Source of the DNA: an uncultured Prevotella sp.
GTDB taxonomy: Bacteria > Bacteroidota > Bacteroidia > Bacteroidales > Bacteroidaceae
DNA: 64,000 nucleotides
Assembly: GCA_946402275.1 (NCBI GenBank)
Contig: CAMIVY010000007.1
Span: forward strand, 1 to 64,000
Reading direction: 5' to 3'
Positions 15,039-23,737 of this stretch are shown here, piece after piece. Each line of letters begins with the position of its first letter. The stretch's first letter is position 1. The translations under genes were made by a program, and so were the position numbers. A model generated the notes under the pieces. The model was not told the DNA's origin, made no database searches, and was given only the letters and a program-made list of their open reading frames with translations.

Positions 15039-18023
15039 TTATTTAATCACAACCTTTCTACCATTATTCACATATACGCCGTTCACTGTGGGCTTGCCCG
15101 CAAGTTTGCGACCGTCCAGCGTGTACCAGCCGTCTGCCTTTGTTGCCGACTCCGCAGAGACAGAGCGAATACCCGTCGCGTCGTCGAACACCATGTGCAA
15201 TCCACGTGCATTGGCAGCGCCATCCACTTTCAGGAACGCCTTGTGTGCAGGCATATACTCGCCTTGGTATCGCTGGAAGCCAAACTCCACACCGTCCTCA
15301 GCGTTCTGGTATTTGCCGAGTACATAGTAAGCATCGTTGCTGTTCTGTGCATCCACATAATAGCGATAGTCATAGCCTTTCAGGTCGTTGTCCACCTCAT
15401 GCTCGGCTGGCGTATCGCCTGCAACAACCGTCATGTCTGTCAGTTCATTCTCACTAGCGATGACTACTGCTTTAACGGCAGGAATGACAGTTCCCAACTT
15501 GTGAAGCACAATCTGACCGCCATCGTATGTAGCCGTGTAAGCACATGCTTTTTCACCTAACTTATAGGTGGCGTCGCCACAATAGAATGTTGACCAGTAG
15601 AATGCTTCATCCTCTTCAGATGCTTTGGCGAGGTTTCCTTTCTTTTGGAAATCCACGGCTTTCCATTGAGCAATTATATTCAGGTCGTTGGTGACAATGA
15701 AGTCATGCTCATAAACCTCGTCCGTGACCATGTTCTTCCAACCTTGGAACTCATGTCCCTCGTCTGCAGGCGTAGCAGCCTTGAACGAGAACGGCATACC
15801 GTGAGCCACATACCTGACTTTCTGATTCTGTCCATCATGCTCGCAATAGTTGACGGTGTACTTGTCAGGCAGTGCATAGAAGGAATTTATTCCTTGCAGG
15901 TTGATGGTACCGCTGTACTTGGTGTTGTTGTCGGTGTAGGAGTGGAACTGCTTACCATCCTCAATTTTCACCGTACCCTCGCTGCCGCCATCGAAGATAA
16001 TCTTGTCATCTGGATACTTATATCCGAAAGTGATGGTGCCGTCGGTCGTGCGGAAAGCTCGTCCGCTATGGTTGAAATATTCCCTCGACTCCACTTGACC
16101 GCTCTCAACAACGATGCTGCCACACGAACCGCCTTTGTCACAACCTATCACATCGCAATTTCTGTCATATTGGCTTATGCTTTTTACAGTTAGGTGTACA
16201 GTCTCTATACTCTCGTCAGCTACGCGGATGGTAAGTGTCTTGCCGGCAGGTCCAACCTTAATCGTTGCCTTGTCCGAATTGCGTTCGTATCGGTCTCCTA
16301 TCCATATCTCGTTTGATACCTCACTGGGAATCAACTCGACGATTGCGTCACCCTCACACGCGATAGCGTTCTTGTCTGCTAAATCCAGTCTGACGTCCGT
16401 TCCGCCTGCCAGTCTCAGTGTGTTTCCGTCAGGGATGACCAGTGGCAGAGCACCGTCATTCACATAAGTCCATTTGTTGTTGCATCCTATCTGGATGCCG
16501 TTGCCCTGCTTGATGTAGATAGGCTCATTGATAGTGCCCGACAATATGGCGTCAGCAGACAGATACGCCTTGGCTGTCACCGTCACATTCTCGCCCGGCA
16601 TCGTGAACGTGTACGTGTTATCGCCGTTGTCCGTAATGCCGTTGCCCACGCTCATACTCGTCGTAGCACCCGTCACGGTCAGCTCTTCCAGCACCACCGA
16701 CCCTGCTTCCAGATTGCCTTGCAGATAGGGCATAAACGTCATCGTGATGGCATCGCCCTCACCCAGAAACTCTTCGGCGGTATAGTCAACTTCGCCCGAG
16801 CCGGTTAAGTCTGTGTCAATGGCGTATTTATATAGCGAGGCGTTCGATGACTTGAACGTGGCGCCAATCGTCACCTCATCGTAAGGCATCGTGAACGTGT
16901 AGGTGTACTCGTCCACCTTGGTAACGCCGTTGCCGATGCTCATGTCAGTGGTTGCACCCGTCACAGTCAGCGTGTTCACCAGTTCGTGCGACCTTGGCGT
17001 AAAGGTGATGGTGATAATATCATGCTTATTTGCTACATTCTTGCTTAGACTGATCTGCCTGTAGCTATTATTGATGGCCTTCCCTGTATAGAAGTCAATA
17101 TCTTTGGTCAGCGTATATGCCGTTTCGTCTATTGTGATGGTGACGCTGGCGGTATATGAACCTTCTTCAATATTAACCTCATTAGCTGGTTGACCTGTTT
17201 TTTTGCTCGTGTAAATAACTGCGCTGCAAGCAGGCTCAAGTCCTGTCACCCTTTTGAACTCACTGATGTCGAACTTGTAAGGATTGCTTTGGAACTCGCC
17301 CAGTTGGGTATCTTCGATGTCCAATGTCACCGTGGCCTTACGGTTAGGAATGTCGCATGTGTGGTTGGCAGTACATTCGGCGGCCAACGATGCACCGTCA
17401 GTGCTAATGCTGTACGAGAATCTATGTCCTGCATCTTGTTGCGCTTCTGGTGTATAGGTCACTACGATGGAGCCATTGGCGAAAAAAAAGGAATCATAAT
17501 CAGACGACGTTATGTTTGGAGCATATCTGAACATCAGTTTCAATGGCTCACCGTCTGAAACATCTATACTTCCAGTGAAAGACAGATTTCTTTGGGCAGA
17601 ACCTTGTGTAGCTGACAGATGACCATCTTGATTGTCTTCTGTTTTAAGTAAATGATCCATGTCCTTGCCTGCGTATAGACACAGCTTGCCTCCATCCTGG
17701 TCAGAGAATGAGATGTTATTTAATGTAATATTCGTGATGTTGCCCTTGATATCAGGAAAGCTTATCTCTACATTGTTCTTTCCTAATTCGACATTGCCGC
17801 TATTATTGTGGATAGATGTCCTTCCTCCACGAGCGTTAAGCCAAGTGTACAGACTTAGTGTCATGGTCTTTTTACCCTCGCTGTCATATCGGGTGTCGGT
17901 TGAATTGCCCGTGCCGTTCATTGGCCACGTCACGGTCACATCGTCTGCCCACGCCGTCTGTACCATCGTGAGCATCACGGCGAGGGTGAGGATGAGATTG
18001 AATTTCTGTCTTGTCGTTCTCAT
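15039..18023 (-). CDS. Large secreted surface protein with repeat domains
   Basis: The 994-residue protein has a signal peptide (residues 1-27, ending QTAWA), an N-terminal beta-rich domain and two related segments (about 346-390 and 444-485) sharing TVTGATT-MS-GNG and YTFTMP. Near residue 720 is an InlB-type (Listeria-Bacteroides) repeat with a GHEFQGWKN core and a closing AQWK. The C-terminus YTLDGRKL...VNNGRKVVIK is the tail common in Prevotella secreted proteins. It is probably an adhesin or surface-exposed binding protein; no enzyme domain is seen. It lies between the lipoprotein and 51-aa genes and inside the tRNA-bounded element, so it is cargo. Confidence 0.8.
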   Translation of the reverse strand: MRTTRQKFNLILTLAVMLTMVQTAWADDVTVTWPMNGTGNSTDTRYDSEGKKTMTLSLYTWLNARGGRTSIHNNSGNVELGKNNVEISFPDIKGNITNITLNNISFSDQDGGKLCLYAGKDMDHLLKTEDNQDGHLSATQGSAQRNLSFTGSIDVSDGEPLKLMFRYAPNITSSDYDSFFFANGSIVVTYTPEAQQDAGHRFSYSISTDGASLAAECTANHTCDIPNRKATVTLDIEDTQLGEFQSNPYKFDISEFKRVTGLEPACSAVIYTSKKTGQPANEVNIEEGSYTASVTITIDETAYTLTKDIDFYTGKAINNSYRQISLSKNVANKHDIITITFTPRSHELVNTLTVTGATTDMSIGNGVTKVDEYTYTFTMPYDEVTIGATFKSSNASLYKYAIDTDLTGSGEVDYTAEEFLGEGDAITMTFMPYLQGNLEAGSVVLEELTVTGATTSMSVGNGITDNGDNTYTFTMPGENVTVTAKAYLSADAILSGTINEPIYIKQGNGIQIGCNNKWTYVNDGALPLVIPDGNTLRLAGGTDVRLDLADKNAIACEGDAIVELIPSEVSNEIWIGDRYERNSDKATIKVGPAGKTLTIRVADESIETVHLTVKSISQYDRNCDVIGCDKGGSCGSIVVESGQVESREYFNHSGRAFRTTDGTITFGYKYPDDKIIFDGGSEGTVKIEDGKQFHSYTDNNTKYSGTINLQGINSFYALPDKYTVNYCEHDGQNQKVRYVAHGMPFSFKAATPADEGHEFQGWKNMVTDEVYEHDFIVTNDLNIIAQWKAVDFQKKGNLAKASEEDEAFYWSTFYCGDATYKLGEKACAYTATYDGGQIVLHKLGTVIPAVKAVVIASENELTDMTVVAGDTPAEHEVDNDLKGYDYRYYVDAQNSNDAYYVLGKYQNAEDGVEFGFQRYQGEYMPAHKAFLKVDGAANARGLHMVFDDATGIRSVSAESATKADGWYTLDGRKLAGKPTVNGVYVNNGRKVVIK

Positions 18024-18064
18024 TTTCTTTTTAATTGTTTATGTTTAATGGTTTAACTTTATTA

Positions 18065-18619
18065 CTATCTCAGTTTGCCTTTGCCATCCAGATATTTGGT
18101 GAAGGTCTCCCACTGCACGGCGTTCTTCTTGATATTGGCCTGCGTGCGCTCGTCGTCGATGAACTGGGCAGGATAGCAGTCGTGCAGGTAGTAGCGGGGA
18201 TTGTCGGCATCCGCGCCAATCACTGAATAATGAAGCACAAGGTCGTAGAATATGCGACTGTCTATGTCGGATACGAAGCGGCTGACCTCGAACAGTACGT
18301 CCTCGCCGAGGTGGAACTCCAGCTTCTCTTTATTATAGTTCTTCATCAGCTTCGTGTAAAGCTGCTCGTCCTGCTTCTTGAAGCGGATTTCGCGGGTGCT
18401 GACGTTGAACCACTCTATGTCGTCCTCGGTGAAGAGGGTGTCGATGGCGGCAGTCGCGCCCCTTGTGTCGCCGCCCGCCTCGCAGACGAAGAACCTGGTC
18501 TGCTCTACGGGGTCTGTCGTAAACGGCTTGTCCTGCTCGTTGTCACTGTTGCTGCATGAGGCGAGGAAGATGGCAGCAACCATCACGAAGATGTTTCTAC
18601 AGAAAGAAAGATGTTTCAT
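18065..18619 (-). CDS. Lipoprotein of unknown function, first gene of the cargo operon
   Basis: The ATG at 18619 is preferred to the ORF-track start because MKHLSFCRNIFVMVAAIFLASCSN is a clear lipoprotein signal with lipobox FLASC; this gives 184 residues. The mature part is soluble, with no recognised domain (SREIRFKKQDEQ, HCYPAQF-like segments). It is 41 bp upstream of the 994-aa surface protein and follows a long structured leader. It is likely an outer-membrane or surface lipoprotein working with the surface protein, an inference from the operon. Confidence 0.75.
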   Translation of the reverse strand: MKHLSFCRNIFVMVAAIFLASCSNSDNEQDKPFTTDPVEQTRFFVCEAGGDTRGATAAIDTLFTEDDIEWFNVSTREIRFKKQDEQLYTKLMKNYNKEKLEFHLGEDVLFEVSRFVSDIDSRIFYDLVLHYSVIGADADNPRYYLHDCYPAQFIDDERTQANIKKNAVQWETFTKYLDGKGKLR

Positions 18620-18724
18620 AATCGTTTCTTTGTTATGGTTATTTTTTGTTATTACTTTCGTTTCTACATCTTGTGGGGAAAGCACTAACTCAAAGGCATA
18701 AAGAAAGCGCAGGCCCCGTCCATA

Positions 18725-18848
18725 CTCTCCGAAAGGCCCGCGACGGCCCCAAATATCCTATGGTAAGAGACTGCGCTATGGTGCGCAGCTCCAATGGATA
18801 CTTGGTTTGCTCGTATAATCTCGTTAGAGGTCGCGGTTCTTCGGAGAG
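18725..18848 (-). promoter_or_regulatory. Candidate structured leader RNA of the cargo operon
   Basis: On the minus strand four helices nest inside each other: CUCUCCGAA/UUCGGAGAG (18840-18848 with 18725-18733), CCGCGAC/GUCGCGG (18830-18836 with 18738-18744), CCAAGUAUCC/GGAUAUUUGG (18796-18805 with 18749-18758) and CUGCGC/GCGCAG (18783-18788 with 18771-18776). A perfect 7-bp hairpin lies just 5' of them, directly after the promoter. The structure is about 106 nt upstream of the lipoprotein start. It matches no riboswitch I recognise. The 87-aa ORF in the track over this region is probably spurious. The rest of 18620-19133 holds the right-end repeats and a terminator. Confidence 0.6.
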
Positions 18849-18888
18849 ATTGAGCAATAAAAAGATTCGTGTTCGATGAACACGGGTG

Positions 18889-18896
18889 CAAAGGTA
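18889..18896 (-). promoter_or_regulatory. -7 box for the structured leader and lipoprotein operon
   Basis: The minus strand reads TACCTTTG. Transcription would begin about at the perfect hairpin at 18870-18884 and give a leader of about 265 nt. Confidence 0.6.
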
Positions 18897-18974
18897 CGGA
18901 ATTTCGACGAATTAAAACGCAAAAAATCCATTTTTTTGCTATTATCACCTATTTAATAATATAGGAGTCACACA

Positions 18975-19085
18975 TTTTGCGAACAAAATCGAGGATTTTG
19001 CGAACAAAATGCAGATACTAGAGCCTTCAGGAGGTATGCACAATGTTCCATGAAATATCATTTTGTTCGCAAATTGTTCGCAAAA
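18975..19085. repeat. Right-end TTGTTCGCA repeats, candidate arm sites
   Basis: Two copies of TTTTGCGAACAAAAT (18975-18989 and 18996-19010) are in inverse orientation. Two direct copies of TTGTTCGCA lie at 19061-19085, in the stretch identical to 5047-5070. With the three copies at the left end this makes seven, all within about 220 bp of an attachment site. Confidence 0.6.
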
Positions 19086-19089
19086 AGAG

Positions 19090-19127
19090 AAATCAGCAAC
19101 CTTCGATTGCTCGTAAGTTGCTGATTT
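19090..19127 (-). terminator. Terminator after tRNA-Met, supplied by the element
   Basis: AAATCAGCAAC (19090-19100) pairs perfectly with GTTGCTGATTT (19117-19127). On the minus strand it follows the tRNA 3' end and leads into CTCTTTTT. It replaces the terminator now stranded at 4827-4855. Confidence 0.7.
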
Positions 19128-19133
19128 TCAGTG

Positions 19134-19207
19134 TGGACCAGCCTGGGCTTGAACCAGGGACCTCCAGATTATGAGTCTGTTGCTCTAACCAACTGAGCTA
19201 CAAGTCC
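19134..19207 (-). tRNA. tRNA-Met (CAT anticodon), integration target
   Basis: 74 nt without encoded CCA. The D arm GCTCAGTTGGTTAGAGC, the anticodon loop CTCATAA (anticodon CAT) and the T arm CCTGG-TTCAAGC-CCAGG are all present. The acceptor stem GGACTTG/CTGGTCC has a G-U pair and a U-U mismatch, and the first anticodon-stem pair is A-G, which is somewhat irregular. CAT could also denote tRNA-Ile2 with lysidine, but I favour elongator Met. Its 3' half was supplied by the inserted element. Confidence 0.85.
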
Positions 19208-19230
19208 AGTGCAAATGTGTTTTGCGGGTG

Positions 19231-19238
19231 CAAAGGTA
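19231..19238 (-). promoter_or_regulatory. -7 box for tRNA-Met
   Basis: The minus strand reads TACCTTTG, 23 bp upstream of the tRNA 5' end and divergent from the ATPase promoter. Confidence 0.6.
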
Positions 19239-19311
19239 CGAAAAAAAGTGAAAAGTGAAGAGTGAAAAGTGAAAAATTTGCTTATGCGCCCTCATTTTTT
19301 TCTTTTTTTTG

Positions 19312-19319
19312 TAATTTTG
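19312..19319 (+). promoter_or_regulatory. -7 box for the calcium ATPase operon
   Basis: TAATTTTG ends 9 bp before the ATG at 19329. It shows that the ORF-track start at 19269, upstream of the promoter, is not used. Confidence 0.6.
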
Positions 19320-19328
19320 CAGCCAATT

Positions 19329-21935
19329 ATGAAAGAAAAGTATCAGGGACTGACTGCTAAAGAGGTGGAGGAGAGCAGGGCGAAGCATGGCGAGAATGTG
19401 CTGACGCCACCTGTTAGACCGTCCATGTGGAAACTATATCTGGAGAAATACCAGGACCCCATGGTGCGTATCTTGTTGGTTGCTGCTGTGGTCTCCCTCT
19501 TTCTGGCTTTCGTAAAGGGTGACTTCGTAGAGACAATCGGTATTATAGCCGCTGTCATATTGGCCACCACCGTTGGCTTCTATTTTGAGCGTGACGCTGC
19601 CCGTAAGTTTGATGTGCTGACACAATTGGGCGAGGAGCAACCTGTCAAGGTGTTAAGGAGGAACCTCTCAACAGGCTCTTCTCCAAAAGGCGAGGGGGGT
19701 GAATGCCAGATTCTGGAGATACCGCGACGGGAAGTCGTGGTAGGCGATGTGGTGCTTGTAGAGACCGGTGATGAGATTCCGGCTGACGGTCTGTTGGTGG
19801 AGGCTTTTGACCTGCAGGTTGATGAGTCTAGTCTGACGGGAGAGCCTATGACGGACAAGTTTACCAAGGATTCCAGTGCCTATCAGGAACTTACTGCGAC
19901 CCATGAGACCTATGCCAAGGATCAGGTGCTTCGCAGTTCAATGGTGTTGGGTGGTACTGGCCGTTTTGTGGTCACTGCCGTTGGTGATGCGACGGAGATT
20001 GGTCATGTAGCCCGTCAAGCTACGGAACTGACTGGGGTGAAGACACCTTTGAACATTCAGTTGAACAAGTTGGCCAAGTTAATTAGCAAAGTAGGAGGTT
20101 TTCTTTCCGTTCTCAGTTTCCTGATTTTCTTGGGCCACGACATCTTGACCAACGAGCTATGGCAGACTGACGACTATCTAGGAATGGTGAATAACACCCT
20201 TCGCTATTTCATGATGGCTGTCACGCTGATAGTAATGGCTGTTCCTGAGGGTCTTCCGATGGCTGTCACTTTGGCCTTGGCGCTGAACATGCGAAGGATG
20301 CTGAAGTCGAACAACCTGGTGCGTAAGTTGCAGGCTTCTGAAACGATGGGTGCTGTCACTGTTATCTGTACGGACAAGACGGGCACGCTGACCGAGAACC
20401 GTATGACGGTGAGTGCGGTGGAAATGGCGAATGAAAGGAATGAAGGAAATGAAAAGAATGTGGATTCAAGCCTTTCAGACCTTTACAAGGCCATTGCATT
20501 GAATACGACAGCTACCTACGATGTCGGTAATCCTACTGAGCAAGCCCTGTTGCGATGGTTGCGAGAGCAGAAGATAGACTATCAGGAGTTGCGTGACAAG
20601 TATCCGATTACGTCGCGCGAACCTTTCTCTACGGAGCGCAAGTATATGTCAACAACTGTTGGCAATATTCAATATATCAAGGGAGCACCCGAAGTTGTCA
20701 TGCAGCGGTGTGTCATGAAAGCCGAGGAACGTCAGCGGTTAGAGGAAAAGTTGCTTGAATGGCAACAGCATGCCATGCGCACACTGGCTATTGCAGTCAA
20801 TCAGTCCATGCTTGCCATCGTAGCCATTAGTGATCCTTTGCGTGCAGAGGTTCCCGAGGCTATCCGGCAGTGTCGTTTTGCAGGTATTGATGTGAAGATT
20901 GTGACAGGCGATACGGTGGCTACAGCTTTGGAGATAGGAAGGCAGACGGGTATCATCTCAAAAACCGCTAGTGATGCAGAGAACCTGACCATGACAGGTG
21001 CCGAGTTTGCTGCCCTTTCAGACGAAGAAGCCTTGAAGGTGATTGGTGACCTGAAAGTCATGTCCAGGGCTCGTCCTATGGATAAGCAACGTCTGGTAAG
21101 TCTGTTGCAGCAAAGAGGGGAAGTGGTAGCTGTCACGGGTGACGGCACGAACGATGCCCCTGCCTTGAATCGTGCCCATGTGGGCTTGTCGTTGGGTTCT
21201 GGAACAAGTGTTGCCAAGCAGGCTAGCGATATCACGCTGATAGACGATTCCTTCGGTTCCATCGTTCATGCCGTCATGTGGGGCCGTTCACTCTATAAGA
21301 ATATCCAGCGTTTTATCTTCTTCCAGCTGATAGTCAATGTTGCTGCATTGTTGCTGGTGCTCTTTGGGTCCATTATTGGCACAGAGTTGCCCCTGACGAT
21401 TACCCAGATTCTTTGGATAAACCTCATCATGGACACCTTTGCAGCAATGGCTTTGGCTTCGCTGCCACCTAGTAGGGAGGTGATGAGGAAGAAGCCTCTC
21501 CGTCAGCATGCCTTTATCATCAATCGCGGCATGAAGTGGGGTATCACCCTCATAGGCTTTTTCTTCTTCCTGTTGCTGGGTGTTCTTTGTTGGCTGATAG
21601 AGGTTCATCCCATTTTCATAGCCATCCGCTATGGTCTCTCTCCAGACGAGGCACAAACGGTATTCTTCACCATTTTTGTATTGTTGCAATGGTGGAACCT
21701 GTTCAATGCCCGTATGTTGGGCTCCAGCCATTCTGCTTTCAGGAAGCTACAGGATTGCAAGGCATTCTTGTTGGTGTTACTCATGATATTGGCGGGTCAG
21801 TGGCTTATCGTAACCTTTGGCGGTCACATGTTCCGTACAGTACCACTCTCTATGGAATGCTGGTTATATATGTTTTTGGGTACCTCGCCAGTTCTCTTGA
21901 TTGGTGAGTTGTATAGAGCAGCAAAAAGGGTATGA
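19329..21935 (+). CDS. Calcium-transporting P-type ATPase
   Basis: With the ATG at 19329 the protein has 868 residues. It has the P2-type ATPase plan: cation ATPase N-domain (QGLTAKEVEESRAKHGEN), actuator motif SLTGEP, PEGLPMAV in membrane helix 4, phosphorylation site CTDKTGTLT (Asp about 348), GDGTNDAPAL hinge and a C-terminal helix bundle. It should export Ca2+ across the inner membrane. The actuator domain contains a short low-complexity insert (STGSSPKGEGG) and the region after DKTGT another (NERNEGNEKN), both unlike the conserved core. It overlaps ribF by 4 nt. Confidence 0.9.
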   Translation: MKEKYQGLTAKEVEESRAKHGENVLTPPVRPSMWKLYLEKYQDPMVRILLVAAVVSLFLAFVKGDFVETIGIIAAVILATTVGFYFERDAARKFDVLTQLGEEQPVKVLRRNLSTGSSPKGEGGECQILEIPRREVVVGDVVLVETGDEIPADGLLVEAFDLQVDESSLTGEPMTDKFTKDSSAYQELTATHETYAKDQVLRSSMVLGGTGRFVVTAVGDATEIGHVARQATELTGVKTPLNIQLNKLAKLISKVGGFLSVLSFLIFLGHDILTNELWQTDDYLGMVNNTLRYFMMAVTLIVMAVPEGLPMAVTLALALNMRRMLKSNNLVRKLQASETMGAVTVICTDKTGTLTENRMTVSAVEMANERNEGNEKNVDSSLSDLYKAIALNTTATYDVGNPTEQALLRWLREQKIDYQELRDKYPITSREPFSTERKYMSTTVGNIQYIKGAPEVVMQRCVMKAEERQRLEEKLLEWQQHAMRTLAIAVNQSMLAIVAISDPLRAEVPEAIRQCRFAGIDVKIVTGDTVATALEIGRQTGIISKTASDAENLTMTGAEFAALSDEEALKVIGDLKVMSRARPMDKQRLVSLLQQRGEVVAVTGDGTNDAPALNRAHVGLSLGSGTSVAKQASDITLIDDSFGSIVHAVMWGRSLYKNIQRFIFFQLIVNVAALLLVLFGSIIGTELPLTITQILWINLIMDTFAAMALASLPPSREVMRKKPLRQHAFIINRGMKWGITLIGFFFFLLLGVLCWLIEVHPIFIAIRYGLSPDEAQTVFFTIFVLLQWWNLFNARMLGSSHSAFRKLQDCKAFLLVLLMILAGQWLIVTFGGHMFRTVPLSMECWLYMFLGTSPVLLIGELYRAAKRV

Positions 21936-22804
21936 GTAAGACAGGATATGTTGCAACCATAGGGATGTTCGATGGTGTTCATCGTGGACATCAGTTTGTG
22001 CTCCAGCAAGTCATCCGTACGGCTAGGGAGCGTGGACTGCAGTCGATGGCTATCACCTTCGACCATACATTGCGAAAGGATCCCCAGCTCACCACTTTAG
22101 ATGATAAACTGGCATTACTCCGACAGTTGGGTATTGACCATACGGAGGTACTTCCTTTTACCGATGAGTTGAAACACATGACCGCCCGCGAGTTCATGCA
22201 GCATGTGTTGAAGGAACGATTGCATGTGGAGGTGCTACTCATCGGCTATGACAACCGTTTTGGACGTGGTCGAACTGAGGGCTTTGACGATTATGTGCGC
22301 TATGGTCGTGAGTTGGATATGGATGTGGTTCAGTTGCCGGCTCAAGGGACAGTCTGTTCGTCACTGATTCGTAACCTGCTACAAGAAGGTCAGGTGGCTG
22401 AGGCTGCTGATTTGCTGGGGCATCCATATCTGTTGGAGGGACGTGTAGAACATGGAGAGCATATCGGTACCCGTCTGGGTTATCCTACTGCCAATCTGGT
22501 TCCTGTAGATGGCAGACTGTTGATTCCTGCCTCCGGTGTTTATGCTGTACAGGTTTCTTTCGACCACCAGCCAGTGTTCCATGTGGCCATGATGAACATC
22601 GGGCATCGTCCTACCTTTGATGGACAGCATACCACTCTTGAGGTCCATGTGCTCCATCTGAACGAAGACCTCTATGGTCATGAGATGACCGTTCAATTCT
22701 TCCAGCGACTGCGTGACGAGCAGCGTTTTGACAACGAAGACGCGTTGGTACGGCAGTTACAGTTGGATGCTCAACAAGTAGAAAACCTATTCAAGAAGAA
22801 ATAA
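21932..22804 (+). CDS. ribF: Bifunctional riboflavin kinase/FMN adenylyltransferase
   Basis: The 290-residue protein has the N-terminal FAD synthetase domain with TIGMFDGVHRGHQ (about 8-20) and LLIGYDNRFGRGRTEGF, then the C-terminal flavokinase domain with GTRLGYPTANL and MNIGHRPTF. It makes FMN and FAD from riboflavin. The ATG overlaps the ATPase stop by 4 nt and a CPBP protease gene follows after 1 nt, so the three are cotranscribed. Confidence 0.92.
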   Translation: MSKTGYVATIGMFDGVHRGHQFVLQQVIRTARERGLQSMAITFDHTLRKDPQLTTLDDKLALLRQLGIDHTEVLPFTDELKHMTAREFMQHVLKERLHVEVLLIGYDNRFGRGRTEGFDDYVRYGRELDMDVVQLPAQGTVCSSLIRNLLQEGQVAEAADLLGHPYLLEGRVEHGEHIGTRLGYPTANLVPVDGRLLIPASGVYAVQVSFDHQPVFHVAMMNIGHRPTFDGQHTTLEVHVLHLNEDLYGHEMTVQFFQRLRDEQRFDNEDALVRQLQLDAQQVENLFKKK

Positions 22805-22805
22805 T

Positions 22806-23561
22806 ATGAAAAATGCGATTATTTATCTTGTCGTATTTCTGGGAGTACAAGCGGCAGTTAGCCTGATTATGCCTGCCGTATGGCTTTTATGTACTGGTTC
22901 ATCGGATATGACGGCAGCTCTCCTGATAACCATTACGGCGGTGTTCAGCACGTTGTCTATCGTCCTCTTCTTAGGTGTCCGTTGGGCTGAGGTGTCCAGA
23001 GCATGGCTCCTTACACGGCCTTGGTCTGTTCTTTTCTGGAGCGTGATAGCGGCATTGGGTCTGATTATCCCGTCAACATGGATGATGGAACAATTACCCG
23101 ACCTGCCTAATATCGTAGAGCAAGAGTTTGATACTCTCCTATCTACTCGCTGGGGCTATCTCACCATAGGACTCTTGGCACCTGTCGCTGAAGAGATAGT
23201 GTTCCGTGGAGCTATCTTAAAGACTTTGCTTACCAAGTATCGCCCATGGGTGGCGATTGCACTTTCCGCGCTTCTTTTCTCCGTAGGTCATCTTAACCCG
23301 GCTCAGATGCCTCATGCTTTCCTGATAGGACTGTTGCTGGGATGGATGTATTGGCGCACAGGGTCTATATTGCCGGGTATGGCTTATCATTGTGCTAACA
23401 ACTCTGTGGCTTATGTTCTTTATAATGTGTATCCCAACCCGGACATCAAGCTGATAGATATCTTCCAGACTAACTCGCATGTCTTGATGGCTGTGGGTTT
23501 CTCACTATTGATAGTCTTACCGGCACTTTATCAGCTCCATCTCTGGATGCGCAGGGCTTGA
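22806..23561 (+). CDS. CPBP family intramembrane metalloprotease
   Basis: A 251-residue membrane protein with about eight hydrophobic segments. The CPBP (CAAX protease/bacteriocin-processing) signature is visible: EEIVFRG (about 133), FSVGHLN and a final HCANNS, which together carry the Glu and His metal ligands. Bacterial members are linked to peptide processing or self-immunity, mostly without known substrates. A strong terminator follows. Confidence 0.85.
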   Translation: MKNAIIYLVVFLGVQAAVSLIMPAVWLLCTGSSDMTAALLITITAVFSTLSIVLFLGVRWAEVSRAWLLTRPWSVLFWSVIAALGLIIPSTWMMEQLPDLPNIVEQEFDTLLSTRWGYLTIGLLAPVAEEIVFRGAILKTLLTKYRPWVAIALSALLFSVGHLNPAQMPHAFLIGLLLGWMYWRTGSILPGMAYHCANNSVAYVLYNVYPNPDIKLIDIFQTNSHVLMAVGFSLLIVLPALYQLHLWMRRA

Positions 23562-23586
23562 AAAGTGTGATAGGAGAATAAATATC

Positions 23587-23625
23587 GAACAGGCTGCTTC
23601 TGACTCGTCAGATAGCAGCCTGTTC
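23587..23625 (+). terminator. Terminator after the ATPase-ribF-CPBP operon
   Basis: GAACAGGCTGCT and AGCAGCCTGTTC form a perfect 12-bp stem with a 15-nt loop, 25 bp after the stop. It may also serve leftward transcripts of the anti-sigma gene. Confidence 0.75.
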
Positions 23626-23737
23626 TCCGTTAGTATGTTATGAAAAATTTGAGAGAATTTGAAGCTTCACAGCTTCTGGTGTTTTAACTAAACGTGATTT
23701 AAATAAATTATAGAGAAAGCATAGAAAAATTATCATT

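Larger units (their letters stand above)
4864..19181. mobile_element. Integrative mobilizable element in tRNA-Met, about 14.3 kb
   Basis: The boundaries are the 51-nt direct repeats of the tRNA-Met 3' half. Inside are a tyrosine integrase next to the left end, an excisionase-like HTH gene, a DUF3987 ATPase, a zinc-finger/Toprim-like gene and a MobV relaxase with a candidate oriT. This is the usual module order of Bacteroidetes mobilizable elements. No mating-pair formation genes are present, so transfer would need a helper. Cargo appears to be an AlbA_2-domain protein, an AraC regulator and, at the right, a surface protein operon. TTGTTCGCA repeats lie just inside both ends. Confidence 0.85.

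Noticed and set aside
18725-18848. 6S RNA or SRP RNA
   Set aside because: It lacks the conserved SRP loop and the large symmetric bubble of 6S RNA, and it is in the leader of a protein gene.
18685-18948. 87-aa ORF over the leader
   Set aside because: The region is a strongly paired RNA leader downstream of a promoter, and the ORF starts upstream of that promoter.
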